Positions 1 to 10,676 of a stretch of DNA of 64,000 bases are shown in pieces. The stretch covers positions 1,240,001 to 1,304,000 of the forward strand of contig NZ_CP081153.1 in assembly GCF_025140835.1 (NCBI RefSeq), written 5' to 3'. The notes below the pieces were generated by a model. It saw only the letters and a list, made by a program, of their open reading frames with translations. It was not told where the DNA came from and did no database searches. A program made the translations under genes and the position numbers. The DNA is from Aliiroseovarius sp. M344. GTDB taxonomy: Bacteria > Pseudomonadota > Alphaproteobacteria > Rhodobacterales > Rhodobacteraceae. Positions within the stretch are counted from its first letter, which is position 1. The number at the start of each line of letters is the position of its first letter.

Positions 1-1
1 T

Positions 2-1246
2 TTTGGGTTTGAATACGACTTTTATTCAGCGACCGAGTTTTATGGCACAGGGCAGTTTGACGAGGTGCTGAAACGCGCTGTGGAAAAATATGACGCGATC
101 ATGGAGGTGATGTTGGCCAGCCTGCGCGATGAGCGTCGCCAGACCTATTCGATTTTCCTGCCGCTTCACCCCGAAACCGGGCGGGTTCTGTATGTGCCGA
201 TGAAAGAAGTGAACGCGGAAAACCACACCATCACCTTCGACGACGAAGATGGGCGCGAGTGGACGCTGCCAGTGACCGGTGGCAATGTGAAGCTGCAGTG
301 GAAGCCTGATTTCGGCGCGCGCTGGGCCGCACTTGAGGTCGATTTCGAGATGTATGGCAAGGACCATTCCACCAACACGCCGATTTACGACAAGATCTGT
401 CGGATCCTCGGCTGGCCAGCGCCTGAGCATTTCACCTATGAACTGTTTCTGGACGAGAATGGGCAAAAGATATCAAAGACCAGTGGAAATGGCGTGTCGA
501 TCGACGAATGGTTGACCTATGCCTCGACCGAAAGCCTAGCATATTTCATGTATCTCAAGCCGAAGACGGCCAAGCGGATGCATTTCGACGTGATCCCGAA
601 AGCGATGGATGAGTATCATCAACAGTTGCGGGCCTATCCGACACAGGACTTGAAGACGCAGCTGAACAATCCGGTCTGGCACATCCACGGCGGCGACGTG
701 CCGGAATCGAAAATGGTGGTGCCCTTCTCGATGCTGCTGAACCTGGCGTCTGTTGCGTCGGCTGATGACAAAGACCAATTGTGGGGCTTTATCAAACGCT
801 ATGCGCCAGATGCGTCGGCCGAAACCCATCCAGATCTGGACGCAGCGGCAGGTTATGCCGTGAAATACTTCCAAGACTTCGTGGCACCTGCGCGAACCTT
901 CCGCGCACCGACAAATCAGGAACGTGCCGCAATGGAGGAATTGGCAGCCGCATTCCGCAATGGCGATACGGCGCTTGACGTGATTGCGCGTAAGAACGAA
1001 CAGATGGGCAATGATGATCCGGCGCCCGAGGTGGATTATGCGTCGGAAGAGTTTCTTCAATCCATCGTCTTTGCTGTGGGAAAGTTGCATGGCTTTGAAA
1101 ACCTGCGCGACTGGTTCAAAGCGCTTTACGAAGTGCTGTTGGGCGCAAGCCAAGGCCCGCGATTTGGCAGTTTCGCAGCGCTTTACGGTGTGAACGAAAC
1201 CGCTGCCCTGATTGATCAGGGCTTGGCGGGCGACCTGATGAAATAG
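2..1246 (+). CDS. lysK: Lysyl-tRNA synthetase, class I (5' end outside window)
   Basis: Charges tRNA-Lys with lysine in the cytoplasm. The reading frame is open from base 2, so the N-terminus, including the HIGH motif, lies to the left; about 414 residues are present of the roughly 520-530 usual for the family. A KMSKS-like element, KISKTSGNG, is seen near base 470, and the C-terminal half is the helical anticodon-binding region typical of class I (archaeal-type) LysRS, which many alphaproteobacteria use instead of the class II enzyme. A strong terminator follows, so the gene probably ends its own transcript. Identification is by motif and overall resemblance; confidence is high. Confidence 0.93.
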   Translation, partial: FGFEYDFYSATEFYGTGQFDEVLKRAVEKYDAIMEVMLASLRDERRQTYSIFLPLHPETGRVLYVPMKEVNAENHTITFDDEDGREWTLPVTGGNVKLQWKPDFGARWAALEVDFEMYGKDHSTNTPIYDKICRILGWPAPEHFTYELFLDENGQKISKTSGNGVSIDEWLTYASTESLAYFMYLKPKTAKRMHFDVIPKAMDEYHQQLRAYPTQDLKTQLNNPVWHIHGGDVPESKMVVPFSMLLNLASVASADDKDQLWGFIKRYAPDASAETHPDLDAAAGYAVKYFQDFVAPARTFRAPTNQERAAMEELAAAFRNGDTALDVIARKNEQMGNDDPAPEVDYASEEFLQSIVFAVGKLHGFENLRDWFKALYEVLLGASQGPRFGSFAALYGVNETAALIDQGLAGDLMK

Positions 1247-1272
1247 GGCGAAAGCCAAAACTGTCCAAAGAT

Positions 1273-1306
1273 AACGGCGCACCATCGCGGTGCGCCGTTT
1301 TTTGTT
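1273..1306 (+). terminator. Rho-independent terminator after lysK
   Basis: A GC-rich hairpin, AACGGCGCACC pairing with GGTGCGCCGTT across a short loop, is followed by a run of T. It ends the lysK transcript. Confidence 0.9.
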
Positions 1307-1464
1307 GCGCGGCGCTGCCTGGCGTACGCCCCCGTTAATGCTCGTTAAACGCTTGTTGTTAGCTCTTTCGGTGTTTCCACCCCTCCGCACACAGCGTGAC
1401 GGTGCGCGCGCAACTGTCGCGTGGCCTCAGGGGATTTGCATGTCTGGATCTGAAAGGGAAATCA

Positions 1465-3756
1465 ATGAACAAGGCGCTTACCGATGGGGTGGTCTTCATG
1501 CCCCCCGAATTCGAAGATGGATTGGCGGTCTGGTCGAAAGAGGACGGGACACCGGGGTCGCAGACCTATGACGGTGCGGGAAACGCCGCTTTGGTGCCGG
1601 CGGATCAGGATTTTTCGGGCTGTCTGGAGCTGTTGAAGAACGAGACCACGCAGAAGCTGCGATACATGGGTCAGACGCCCTATGAGCAGGGGTGTTACTT
1701 GCGAGTTTCGGCGAAGGTTAAAGCGATCTCGGGCCCGCTGCCATCGGTGCGCGTGGCGACATGGCCGGCGCAAACCGGCGGTGGGCATGCGGTTGGCAAC
1801 CTAGAGACCGGGCCGGTGACGGCGTTGACGGCCTATGGAGAGGTGGTAGAGGTGTCCGCCATAATCGGATCGGGCAGCCGAAACGGTGTCGACATGATCT
1901 GGGGCGCTGATGTGGCTTACGCCCATGTCGGGCTTGACCTGATCGGGTCAAATGGCGGCGTTGTTCGGATCGACGATCTGGTCGTCGAGGATGTGACCGG
2001 CGCCTATCTGCGCGACATGATGGATTGGGTCGATGTGCGCGATTTCGGCGCTGCGGGCGACGGTATCACCGATGACAAACCCGCGTTCGAAGCAGCCGAC
2101 GCGGCGGCGAATGGGCGCACAGTCCTGGTGCCCGAAGGCAGCTACCTCATCGGATCGAACCTGACGTTGCACGCTGACATACGGTTTGAAGGCACGGTGA
2201 CGATGGCCGACGATGTCTATCTGTCTTTGACCCGCAATTTCGATCTTCCGACCTATATTGATGGCTTTGGTGCCGAGGAGTTGGGCTTTCGCAAGGCATT
2301 TCAAGCGCTTTTGCATTATTCGGACCACGAGACTTTGGACATGTGCGGCCGGCGTATCGATGTGACCGCGCCGATCGACATGCAGGCTGCTTATGATGCG
2401 GCCGACACGTTTCTGATCCGCCGTGTGATCAAGAATGGGCAGTTTTATGTCATCGGTGGTTCGGCATGGGACAGCGAAACCGCGTCGTCGGCGGCGAAGT
2501 ACAATCCGGCCAATCCATATAAACTGACCAATGTCGCCAATATCTCGGCAATCCAGGCTGGTTCCGTTGTTACAGGCGCTGGTGTGGGGCGCGAGGTCTA
2601 TGTGAAAACAGTCAACGTTGGCGCGTCCGAGGTTGAGCTGAGCCAACCCTTGTGGGGTCCTGCCGCCAACCAGACCTATACGTTCACGCGGCACAAATAT
2701 GTTCTGGACTTCGGGGGATTTGCGCAGGTCAACCGGATGAACCTGACCGAGGTCGAGTTTCAGTGCAACAGCCATGCGTCAGCCGTTCTGCTGCCACGCG
2801 ACGGCGAGAATTTCGTGTTCCAGGACTGCTTCTTCATCAAGCCCAAGAACCGGGGTATCAGTTCGGTGGGGCGCGGGTGTCAGGATCTCCATCTGGATCG
2901 TTGTCAGTTCATTTCAGCCGAGCAGGGCTTGCCTGCCACATCGCGCCAGTCCGTCGCGTTTAATGTGAATGCCAATGACGCCAAGATCCGTGACAACAGG
3001 TTTCAGCGAATGGGCACCTCGATGGTGCTGCACGGGTCGGGTCACATCATACAGGGCAACCACTTGTTTCAGGGCGACGAGGTCACGGACGGCCCGCGTG
3101 TGGCGGGGATGGTGTTCACCTATGAGAACAACAAAACTGTGCTGAACGGCAACTACGTCGACAATTGTTTCATAGAGTGGAACAACGAACATGACGCCTT
3201 TCCGGATCATGGCGCGGAATACTCGTTTGGCGGCATGACAATTACCGGCAATATCTTCACGGCCAATGATGTGGCGTCTTGGTTCAAATGGATCCTGATC
3301 AAACCCTTTGGCACGGGTCACTATGTTTCGGGGTTACATGTGACCAATAACACGTTCCGCACGCTCGCTGGCGCGATCGACCGCGTGGAAGGGGTGTCGA
3401 CCACCCATGCAGGTTTGGATTATTGGAGCATGAAAGACGTCACCTTTGAAAACAACGCATTCACTGGCGTGACCCAGAAAACGTTGTCTCCGGTGACGCT
3501 GGAGTTCAATCAAAACACAGTGGCCGCGACGTGGACGATGGATGGATCTGCCTATTTTCCGTTCGGTGGAAATGCTCGGACGGTTCCCAGCGTGACGATT
3601 GAAGGGGACTTGCGCGATGGGGCCAACAATCAAGTGTGGGACAACCCGCATGTGATGGTGAACCAGGGACCGACTTTCAAGCTGGCTCAGCTACGGTGGT
3701 CGCAGGCGGTTCGCGGCACAGCACATGTCACATTGCGCGTTGATCGCCCGGTCTAA
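1465..3756 (+). CDS. Right-handed beta-helix protein (GH28-related / pectate-lyase-3 type)
   Basis: A protein of 763 residues. The ATG at 1465 is chosen because AAAGGGAA lies just upstream and the family begins MNKA-TDG; upstream in-frame codons are not convincing. Residues 1-180 form a beta-rich N-terminal domain; near residue 187 comes VDVRDFGAAGDG-TDD, the hallmark that opens pectate-lyase-3/GH28-like helices; residues of about 430-680 carry repeated N-G-N and V-x-N-N-x-F turns of a parallel beta-helix. No signal peptide is visible. I recognise the family as common in roseobacters, usually annotated as glycosyl-hydrolase-28-related, but no substrate is established. It stands alone between two terminators. 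A surface, polysaccharide-modifying or tailspike-like role is possible but unproven. Confidence 0.85.
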   Translation: MNKALTDGVVFMPPEFEDGLAVWSKEDGTPGSQTYDGAGNAALVPADQDFSGCLELLKNETTQKLRYMGQTPYEQGCYLRVSAKVKAISGPLPSVRVATWPAQTGGGHAVGNLETGPVTALTAYGEVVEVSAIIGSGSRNGVDMIWGADVAYAHVGLDLIGSNGGVVRIDDLVVEDVTGAYLRDMMDWVDVRDFGAAGDGITDDKPAFEAADAAANGRTVLVPEGSYLIGSNLTLHADIRFEGTVTMADDVYLSLTRNFDLPTYIDGFGAEELGFRKAFQALLHYSDHETLDMCGRRIDVTAPIDMQAAYDAADTFLIRRVIKNGQFYVIGGSAWDSETASSAAKYNPANPYKLTNVANISAIQAGSVVTGAGVGREVYVKTVNVGASEVELSQPLWGPAANQTYTFTRHKYVLDFGGFAQVNRMNLTEVEFQCNSHASAVLLPRDGENFVFQDCFFIKPKNRGISSVGRGCQDLHLDRCQFISAEQGLPATSRQSVAFNVNANDAKIRDNRFQRMGTSMVLHGSGHIIQGNHLFQGDEVTDGPRVAGMVFTYENNKTVLNGNYVDNCFIEWNNEHDAFPDHGAEYSFGGMTITGNIFTANDVASWFKWILIKPFGTGHYVSGLHVTNNTFRTLAGAIDRVEGVSTTHAGLDYWSMKDVTFENNAFTGVTQKTLSPVTLEFNQNTVAATWTMDGSAYFPFGGNARTVPSVTIEGDLRDGANNQVWDNPHVMVNQGPTFKLAQLRWSQAVRGTAHVTLRVDRPV

Positions 3757-3781
3757 GGCGCTAGTCATTATTAAAGAACTT

Positions 3782-3807
3782 GGCCCGCGATGTCGCGGGC
3801 CTTTTTC
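3782..3807 (+). terminator. Rho-independent terminator after beta-helix gene
   Basis: GGCCCGCG and CGCGGGCC pair across a four-base loop and are followed by TTTTT. Confidence 0.9.
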
Positions 3808-3901
3808 GGTGAGCAGACTGGATTTTCTTTGATTCGGATCAAAGCGCAGATCGGCCTTGGATGCTACGCAACTGCGAAACCCCATTTTAGGAGAAATGCG
3901 C

Positions 3902-4885
3902 ATGACAGCGAAACAGGCCCGTACATCTGCAGCCCCGGCAAAACCCACCACTACCGCCGCCAAGGCACCTGCTGCCCAAAAGGTCGTATCGCCCAACGAT
4001 TTGCCAGAGGGCGAAGGTGGTTTTCCGACAGTAACGGAAGACAAAATTCGTCAGACGTTTGAAAACGGCAAGTACCCTTATCGCGTCAAGCTGGGTCGTC
4101 GTGAATACGAAGCCACAAAGGCTCAGCTTCAGGCCGAGTTGTTGAAAGTGCAGCGCTGGGTCGGTGAGACCGGGCAGAAGTTTGTTTTGCTGTTTGAAGG
4201 TCGCGACGCCGCGGGTAAGGGCGGCACGATCAAAAGATTCATGGAGCACCTGAACCCCCGCGAAGCACGTGTTGTGGCGTTGAACAAGCCCACTGATGAA
4301 GAGCGTGGCCAATGGTTCTATCAGCGCTATATCTCGAACCTCCCAACTGCTGGCGAGATGGTTTTTTATGACCGCTCTTGGTACAACCGCGCGGGTGTTG
4401 AGCGGGTTATGGGATTTTGCAACGCGAATGAATATCTTGAATTCATGCGTCAAACTCCTGAATTTGAACGCATGCTGACGCGGTCGGGTATCCGGCTCTA
4501 TAAATACTGGTTCTCTGTCACACGTACGGAACAGAAGCGCCGGTTTGACAGTCGCAAGGATGATCCATTGAAGCGGTGGAAGTTGAGCCCGGTTGATCTG
4601 GCGTCGCTGGCGAAATGGGACGACTACACGCAAGCGAAAGAGGCGATGTTCTTCTATACGCACACCGCGGACGCGCCTTGGACGATCATCAAATCGAACG
4701 ACAAGAAGCGCGCGCGCCTTGAATGTATGCGACATTTCCTGTCAACGGTCGACTACCCGGATAAGGACCATGAACTGGTAGGAAGCCCTGACCCGCTGAT
4801 CGTTGGTCATGCCAGCCAGGTGATCCACAAAGCAGATAACATCCTGAGCGCAAGTTTGCATCCAGAGCAACGTCGCGGCGCTTGA
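3902..4885 (+). CDS. ppk2: Polyphosphate kinase 2
   Basis: Transfers phosphate between polyphosphate and nucleotides, balancing polyphosphate with the nucleotide pool in the cytoplasm. The 327-residue protein has an Ala/Lys/Thr-rich N-terminal extension of about 45 residues, then the PPK2 domain with a Walker A loop, EGRDAAGKGG (99-108), and a Walker B / lid segment, YDRSWYNRAG (about 156-165). ATG 3902 is preferred over ATG 3896 because AGGAG at 3889-3893 sits 8 bases upstream of 3902 but only 2 from 3896. The single PPK2 domain resembles class I PPK2 (NDP/polyphosphate phosphotransferase). It is monocistronic, ending in a terminator. Confidence 0.93.
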   Translation: MTAKQARTSAAPAKPTTTAAKAPAAQKVVSPNDLPEGEGGFPTVTEDKIRQTFENGKYPYRVKLGRREYEATKAQLQAELLKVQRWVGETGQKFVLLFEGRDAAGKGGTIKRFMEHLNPREARVVALNKPTDEERGQWFYQRYISNLPTAGEMVFYDRSWYNRAGVERVMGFCNANEYLEFMRQTPEFERMLTRSGIRLYKYWFSVTRTEQKRRFDSRKDDPLKRWKLSPVDLASLAKWDDYTQAKEAMFFYTHTADAPWTIIKSNDKKRARLECMRHFLSTVDYPDKDHELVGSPDPLIVGHASQVIHKADNILSASLHPEQRRGA

Positions 4886-4908
4886 TCGCTAAAAACCACA
4901 GCAAAGAA

Positions 4909-4934
4909 GGGGGCCAGTCAGGCTCCCTTTTTTT
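4909..4934 (+). terminator. Terminator after ppk2
   Basis: GGGGGCC pairs with GGCTCCC (one G-T pair) and is followed by seven T. Confidence 0.85.
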
Positions 4935-5030
4935 ACGTTATTGCGCCGACGTCGCCGAACACGGAAAGCGGCTCTTGCCTTCGTCCGGCGGCCCTATAAG
5001 CTTGCCGGAAAACAAGAGCAGGTACAGTTT

Positions 5031-6179
5031 ATGAACTATTCGCGACGTTTCATTTCTTTTGGTCTTGCCAGCCTAGCGCTGACAGCTTGCCAATCCGGCG
5101 CGGCAACGCAAATGGCATCGCGCCCCGCCGCAGGATCGGCCATGCGCGCAGCACCCAATGCGGCGTTTGACCAATGGGTCGTGGGGGCGAAAGCCCGTGC
5201 CACGGCGCGCGGGATCAGCGGGGCAACCGTGACACGCGCGTTTCGTGATGTGGGATACCTGCCCGGCGTGGTCGAACGTGACCGCAACCAAACTGAATTT
5301 GTTCGCTCGTTCGAGGATTATCTGGCCATCGCCGCGTCAGATGACCGGATTGCCAAGGGGCGGTCGATGCTGGGCAAACACGCGGGTCTGCTGTCCCAGC
5401 TAGAGCAGAAATACGGTGTCGAAAAAGAGGTTATCGTTGCCGTCTGGGGACTTGAGAGCCGATATGGTGAACGACGCGGCGATGTGCCCGTCATCTCGGC
5501 CCTGTCGACGCTGGCTTTTGACGGGCGGCGTGGCAAGTTTTTCGAAGGGCAGTTAATGGCCGCTCTCAAGATCCTTGAACGCGGCGATGTGTCACCAGAA
5601 CGAATGACCGGCAGTTGGGCGGGCGCGATGGGACACACGCAGTTCATTCCCACATCATATCTGGCATATGCTGTGGATCACGGTGGCGATGGGCGGCGCG
5701 ACATCTGGTCAGATGACCCCACCGATGCACTGGCGTCGACAGCGGCGTATCTCAGCCGGTCGGGCTGGAAGCGCGGCCAACGTTGGGGTGACGAGATCAC
5801 CGGGCGGGCGCCGTCAGGACGGGGTCGGGTGGTGAAGCCGGCAGGTGATGGCGGCCCGGTGTTCGAGGTCTATCACAATTACGCCGTGCTAGGGCGCTAC
5901 AACAACGCGCAGAAATACATCATCGGCGTGGGGCATTTGTCGGACCGTCTGGTCGGACGCCCGGCGCTTCGCGGTTCTTTCGGCCCGGATGAGAACGGGT
6001 TGACCTTGGCAGACCGCAAAGCGTTGCAACGCGGCCTGACCCGTGCCGGTTTTGACGTTGGCGAAGCCGATGGTGTGATCGGCAAGAAAACCCTGCAAGC
6101 CATCGAGGCCTTTCAACGCGCGCGTGGCTTTGCTGTCACTGGCCAACCCTCGATGACACTTCTTGGCCAGTTGCGTTAG
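5031..6179 (+). CDS. Lytic murein transglycosylase (MltB type) lipoprotein
   Basis: Cleaves the glycan strand of peptidoglycan to 1,6-anhydro-muropeptides in the periplasm. Starting at ATG 5031 gives 382 residues with a lipoprotein signal peptide ending in the lipobox LTAC (lipid-modified C20), which supports this start over longer ones. The catalytic glutamate is in WGLESRYGE (E142), followed by the family's GAMGHTQFIP segment. The C-terminal 60 residues are a peptidoglycan-binding fold (LQRGLTRAGFDVGEADGVIG). No partner gene is adjacent; the MATE gene downstream starts about 70 bases later and may be separate. Confidence 0.92.
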   Translation: MNYSRRFISFGLASLALTACQSGAATQMASRPAAGSAMRAAPNAAFDQWVVGAKARATARGISGATVTRAFRDVGYLPGVVERDRNQTEFVRSFEDYLAIAASDDRIAKGRSMLGKHAGLLSQLEQKYGVEKEVIVAVWGLESRYGERRGDVPVISALSTLAFDGRRGKFFEGQLMAALKILERGDVSPERMTGSWAGAMGHTQFIPTSYLAYAVDHGGDGRRDIWSDDPTDALASTAAYLSRSGWKRGQRWGDEITGRAPSGRGRVVKPAGDGGPVFEVYHNYAVLGRYNNAQKYIIGVGHLSDRLVGRPALRGSFGPDENGLTLADRKALQRGLTRAGFDVGEADGVIGKKTLQAIEAFQRARGFAVTGQPSMTLLGQLR

Positions 6180-6250
6180 CTAAGTTTCGGGCGCGGGCAG
6201 GTCGAACTCTGTGGCTTGCCCCGCCCAACCATCCGGCATAGGTCTGGGTG

Positions 6251-7615
6251 ATGTTACAGACCCTCACCCTGTCCCAGCATATGCGCGCCGTCCTCGCTTT
6301 AGGTCTGCCACTTGTCGCCTCGCACCTCGCGCAGTTTGCGGTGCAAATCATTGATACCATTATGCTGGGTTGGTACGGGGTCGAGGAACTGGCCGCCGTT
6401 ACATTGGCCGGAACCTTCTTTTTCATGTTCATGATCATGGGTTCGGGACCCGCCTGGGCCCTGATGCCTATGGTCGCCGAGGCCTCAGAAGCTGGCGATG
6501 ATGTCAGGGTGCGTCGGTTGACCCGCATGTCGATGTGGTTTTCCGTCGGATTTGCGCTGGCTGTGTTGCCTTTGATGTGGATGTCCGCGCCGATCTTGCG
6601 CGCCATTGGCCAGGATCCCGACCTGAGCTTGTTGGCACAGGACTACCTGCGGATTGCGGGTGTTGGACTTGTTCCAGCGTTGGTGGTCATGGCGCTGAAA
6701 AGCTATCTTGCCGCGCTGGAACACACGCGGGTGGTGTTATGGGCCACCGTGTTGGCGGCGATGATGAATGGCGTCATCAACTATGCGCTGATCTTCGGCA
6801 ATTGGGGGGCGCCCGAACTGGGTGTGAAGGGGGCGGCGATCGCGTCTGTGGTGATCCAGCTCGCGGCTGGTCTTGTCCTTGTGGTCTATGCCGCGCAACT
6901 GAATTCCAAGAACGGTCTGTTCCACCGGTTGTGGAAGCCGGATTGGGAAGCGCTGAGAAACCTTTTGAAGCTCGGTATTCCAATCGGTCTGACGACATTG
7001 GCCGAAGTGGGCATGTTTTCGGCCTCGACCGTTGTGGTCGGGCTGATCGGCACGTTGGAACTGGCCGCCCACGGGATTGCCCTGCAAATCACCGCTGCGT
7101 TTTTCATGGTGCATCTTGGTCTGTCCAATACAGCGACTGTGCGGGCCGGTCGTGCGCTGGGTCGAAAAGACGAACTTGGGCTGCGGCGCGGAGCACTGGC
7201 GGTCACGCTGGCGTCGCTTGTGTTCGGTGGGCTGACGGTGATCCTGTTCCTTGGAGCGCCTGAGCCGATGATCAAGCTGTTCCTGAACCCAAGCGAAGTG
7301 CGCCGCGATGAAATTGTAGCCCTTGGCGCACTGCTGCTGGTGGTCGCTGCTCTGTTCCAGCTGGCGGATGGGGCGCAAGCGATCGCCATGGGTCTTTTGC
7401 GCGGTGTGCAGGACACGCGCGTTCCGATGATCATCGCCTCGCTCAGCTATTGGGGCGTAGGGATGACGATGTCTTATGTTCTGGGGATCACAATGGGTTA
7501 CGGGGCGCAGGGTGTTTGGGTCGGGCTACTTCTGGGCTTGCTCTGTGCTGGGATATTCATGTCTTGGCGGTTTTGGAAAAGTTCGTCACGGATCGGTGGT
7601 GCGCAGCGCGCCTAG
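6251..7615 (+). CDS. MATE family efflux transporter
   Basis: An inner-membrane multidrug or metabolite exporter of the MATE family, probably driven by Na+ or H+. The protein is about 454 residues with roughly 12 hydrophobic segments in two related halves. The start region, LSQHMRAVLALGLPLVASHLAQ, is typical of the NorM-like branch. A GTG at 6248 immediately precedes ATG 6251; the ATG is preferred, but the Shine-Dalgarno is weak. The substrate cannot be told from sequence. It converges with the next minus-strand gene, 11 bases apart, and I see no clear terminator between them. Confidence 0.92.
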   Translation: MLQTLTLSQHMRAVLALGLPLVASHLAQFAVQIIDTIMLGWYGVEELAAVTLAGTFFFMFMIMGSGPAWALMPMVAEASEAGDDVRVRRLTRMSMWFSVGFALAVLPLMWMSAPILRAIGQDPDLSLLAQDYLRIAGVGLVPALVVMALKSYLAALEHTRVVLWATVLAAMMNGVINYALIFGNWGAPELGVKGAAIASVVIQLAAGLVLVVYAAQLNSKNGLFHRLWKPDWEALRNLLKLGIPIGLTTLAEVGMFSASTVVVGLIGTLELAAHGIALQITAAFFMVHLGLSNTATVRAGRALGRKDELGLRRGALAVTLASLVFGGLTVILFLGAPEPMIKLFLNPSEVRRDEIVALGALLLVVAALFQLADGAQAIAMGLLRGVQDTRVPMIIASLSYWGVGMTMSYVLGITMGYGAQGVWVGLLLGLLCAGIFMSWRFWKSSSRIGGAQRA

Positions 7616-7626
7616 CGCGGCAGATA

Positions 7627-8022
7627 TCACCCCAAACGTTCCGCCTTCTTGCGCACGAGCACCGACCGCAAGTCATGCATCGCCAACAGCAAAGCGTCCG
7701 TCACTTCTTCCAAAGCCTCGGGGGTTGCGCGGGTTTGGGCCCAGTGTGCTGTCAAGTTCAGGTGATCCACGCTGCGCAAGATGTCGTCGATATCGCGCGC
7801 TTCAAGCGTGCCTTGCCGTTTCGCCATCCAGTCCGCAATGGCGGCCTGATCTGACTCTGTCAACTCATAGTCACCCTGCGGTTTGACTTCGCCGTTCTTG
7901 ATATTGATTGCTGCGATTTGGTTCAGCTCCAGCGGGCGCTGGCGGTTTTCGGTGTTCACACGAAAGACGAAGGCGCCGTTTTCGCGCACGCGAAAATAAT
8001 AGTCGGGCAGGGAGATGCTCAT
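7627..8022 (-). CDS. Conserved hypothetical protein
   Basis: A 131-residue cytoplasmic protein with no signal peptide or membrane segment. The start at 8022 is supported by AGGA upstream on the minus strand; a longer open frame to 8283 overlaps the aminotransferase gene and is not believed. The N-terminal 40 residues are beta-rich (YYFRVRENGAFVFRV) and the rest is helical with many charges. It lies 31 bases downstream of the aspartate aminotransferase gene on the same strand and may be co-transcribed. I do not recognise a function. Confidence 0.75.
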   Translation of the reverse strand: MSISLPDYYFRVRENGAFVFRVNTENRQRPLELNQIAAINIKNGEVKPQGDYELTESDQAAIADWMAKRQGTLEARDIDDILRSVDHLNLTAHWAQTRATPEALEEVTDALLLAMHDLRSVLVRKKAERLG

Positions 8023-8053
8023 CTCAGATCCTTTGTCTTGGCCTGCATCATGC

Positions 8054-9319
<1,266 letters not shown>

Positions 9320-9364
9320 TCAACCCGCCGCTGGCCAACGTACTCGATCAGATAGGAAAAGCAG

Positions 9365-9769
9365 ATGGACGACATATTGCAAGATGATGGCTGGTTCTCG
9401 GAAGAGACGGCGACATTCGGTGACCGGCTTGCAGGCGCACGCGAAGCTGAGGGATTGACCCAGACAGAGCTAGCCCGTCGCATCGGCGTGAAGATCAAAA
9501 CCTTGCGTGGTTGGGAAGAAGACCTGAACGAACCGCGCGCCAACAAACTGCAGATGCTGTCCGGCCTGCTGAACGTGTCCCTGCGATGGTTACTGACGGG
9601 CGAAGGCGAAGGTATCAACGAACCCTCGCACGGCCCGGACGACTTGCCGGAAATGCGCGACCTGTTGCTTGAGATTCGTGATATCAAATCGCAAATGTCC
9701 CGCTCCGCGGACCAGCTGGGGCGGCTTGAAAAACGTCTGCGCAAACGCCTTGGGGGCGCTGTTACATGA
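9365..9769 (+). CDS. XRE-family helix-turn-helix regulator
   Basis: A 134-residue DNA-binding protein. The HTH spans about residues 20-75 (GLTQTELARRIGVKIKTLRGWE), followed by a C-terminal amphipathic, coiled-coil-like helix (about 95-130) that may mediate dimerisation. Its stop overlaps the start of the SdhE-like gene by four bases (ATGA), so the two are translationally coupled. The target is unknown; it may control its own operon or the divergent aminotransferase gene. Confidence 0.88.
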   Translation: MDDILQDDGWFSEETATFGDRLAGAREAEGLTQTELARRIGVKIKTLRGWEEDLNEPRANKLQMLSGLLNVSLRWLLTGEGEGINEPSHGPDDLPEMRDLLLEIRDIKSQMSRSADQLGRLEKRLRKRLGGAVT

Positions 9770-10074
9770 CAGGCATTCCGCTGGATCAGTTGAAGGAAAC
9801 ACCTGGTGCCCGCCCCGGCGAGACACGTGAGACGCGGATCAAACGCTTGGGCATGCGATCTATGCGCCGCGGTATCAAAGAGATGGACATCATCCTGAAC
9901 CGCTATGCGACCGAGCAGCTGGACCAGATGGATGACGGCGAACTGGACCTGTACGAAGCCCTTCTGGGCGAAAATGATCAGGACCTTTATCAATGGGTGT
10001 CGGGACAGCAATCTGCGCCGCCGCACCTGTCCGATCTGGTCGCGCACATTGCCCGCCAAACCACGATCCGTTGA
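9766..10074 (+). CDS. sdhE: FAD assembly factor SdhE (succinate dehydrogenase assembly factor 2 family)
   Basis: Helps covalent attachment of FAD to the SdhA flavoprotein. The 102-residue protein carries the signature RRGIKEMD (the RGxxE motif that contacts the flavoprotein) followed by the acidic, helical DDGELDLYEALLGENDQDLYQW segment of the Sdh5/SdhE family. It is coupled to the upstream XRE gene by a four-base overlap. No succinate dehydrogenase gene is in the window. Confidence 0.9.
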   Translation: MTGIPLDQLKETPGARPGETRETRIKRLGMRSMRRGIKEMDIILNRYATEQLDQMDDGELDLYEALLGENDQDLYQWVSGQQSAPPHLSDLVAHIARQTTIR

Positions 10075-10178
10075 CCGATCAGGTTTGTCGAAAATTTTCC
10101 GCAACTGCTGACTGCATTTAACTGAATGTTCTCTTTTTGGACCGAATAGTCACCTTGGTAACTAGGTCGGAGAGACGG

Positions 10179-10676
10179 ATGAGCATGCATTCCCCTATTG
10201 GGCAGACAAGCAATCAGACATTTGTGTATCAGTATCTTGAAGCGTTGGCGTTGGTCGAACGGCTGCATCGACTGCTGCTGGATGTGATCAAGGACGAATT
10301 CGAACGGGTCGGCGTGTTGGAGGTGAACGCGGTTCAGGCGCTGCTGTTGTTCAATATCGGCGACAACGAAGTGACGGCGGGTGAATTGAAAACCCGCGGC
10401 TATTATCAGGGCTCGAACGTGTCCTATAACCTCAAGAAATTGGTGGATATGGGCTATATGCACCACCAGCGGTGCGAGATTGACCGCCGCAGCGTGCGGG
10501 TGCGCCTGACCGAAAAAGGTCGCGGCATTCGGGAAACAGTCGCTGGATTGTTCGAACGTCACGCAGATGGGCTACAATCTCGCGATGTGCTGTCATCGTC
10601 GGGGATCGAAGATATCAATAGCTCCCTGAAACGCGTTGAGCGATATTGGACCGATCAAATACGGTATATCTATTAA
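10179..10676 (+). CDS. ldtR: MarR-like winged-helix regulator (LdtR type)
   Basis: A 165-residue transcription factor. ATG 10179 is chosen because GGAG lies six bases upstream. A winged helix-turn-helix is clear: VTAGELKTRGYYQGSNVSYNLKKLVDMGY, then a wing with IDRRSVRVRLTEKG. This segment closely resembles the alphaproteobacterial LdtR regulators, known in Liberibacter to activate an L,D-transpeptidase gene; the symbol is given on that resemblance. No transpeptidase gene is near. It converges with the DUF1194 gene, and a large inverted repeat separates them. Confidence 0.82.
   Translation: MSMHSPIGQTSNQTFVYQYLEALALVERLHRLLLDVIKDEFERVGVLEVNAVQALLLFNIGDNEVTAGELKTRGYYQGSNVSYNLKKLVDMGYMHHQRCEIDRRSVRVRLTEKGRGIRETVAGLFERHADGLQSRDVLSSSGIEDINSSLKRVERYWTDQIRYIY

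Noticed and set aside
536..1390. 284-codon minus-strand open frame
   Set aside because: Antisense to lysK and its terminator; no motifs, composition of a shadow frame.
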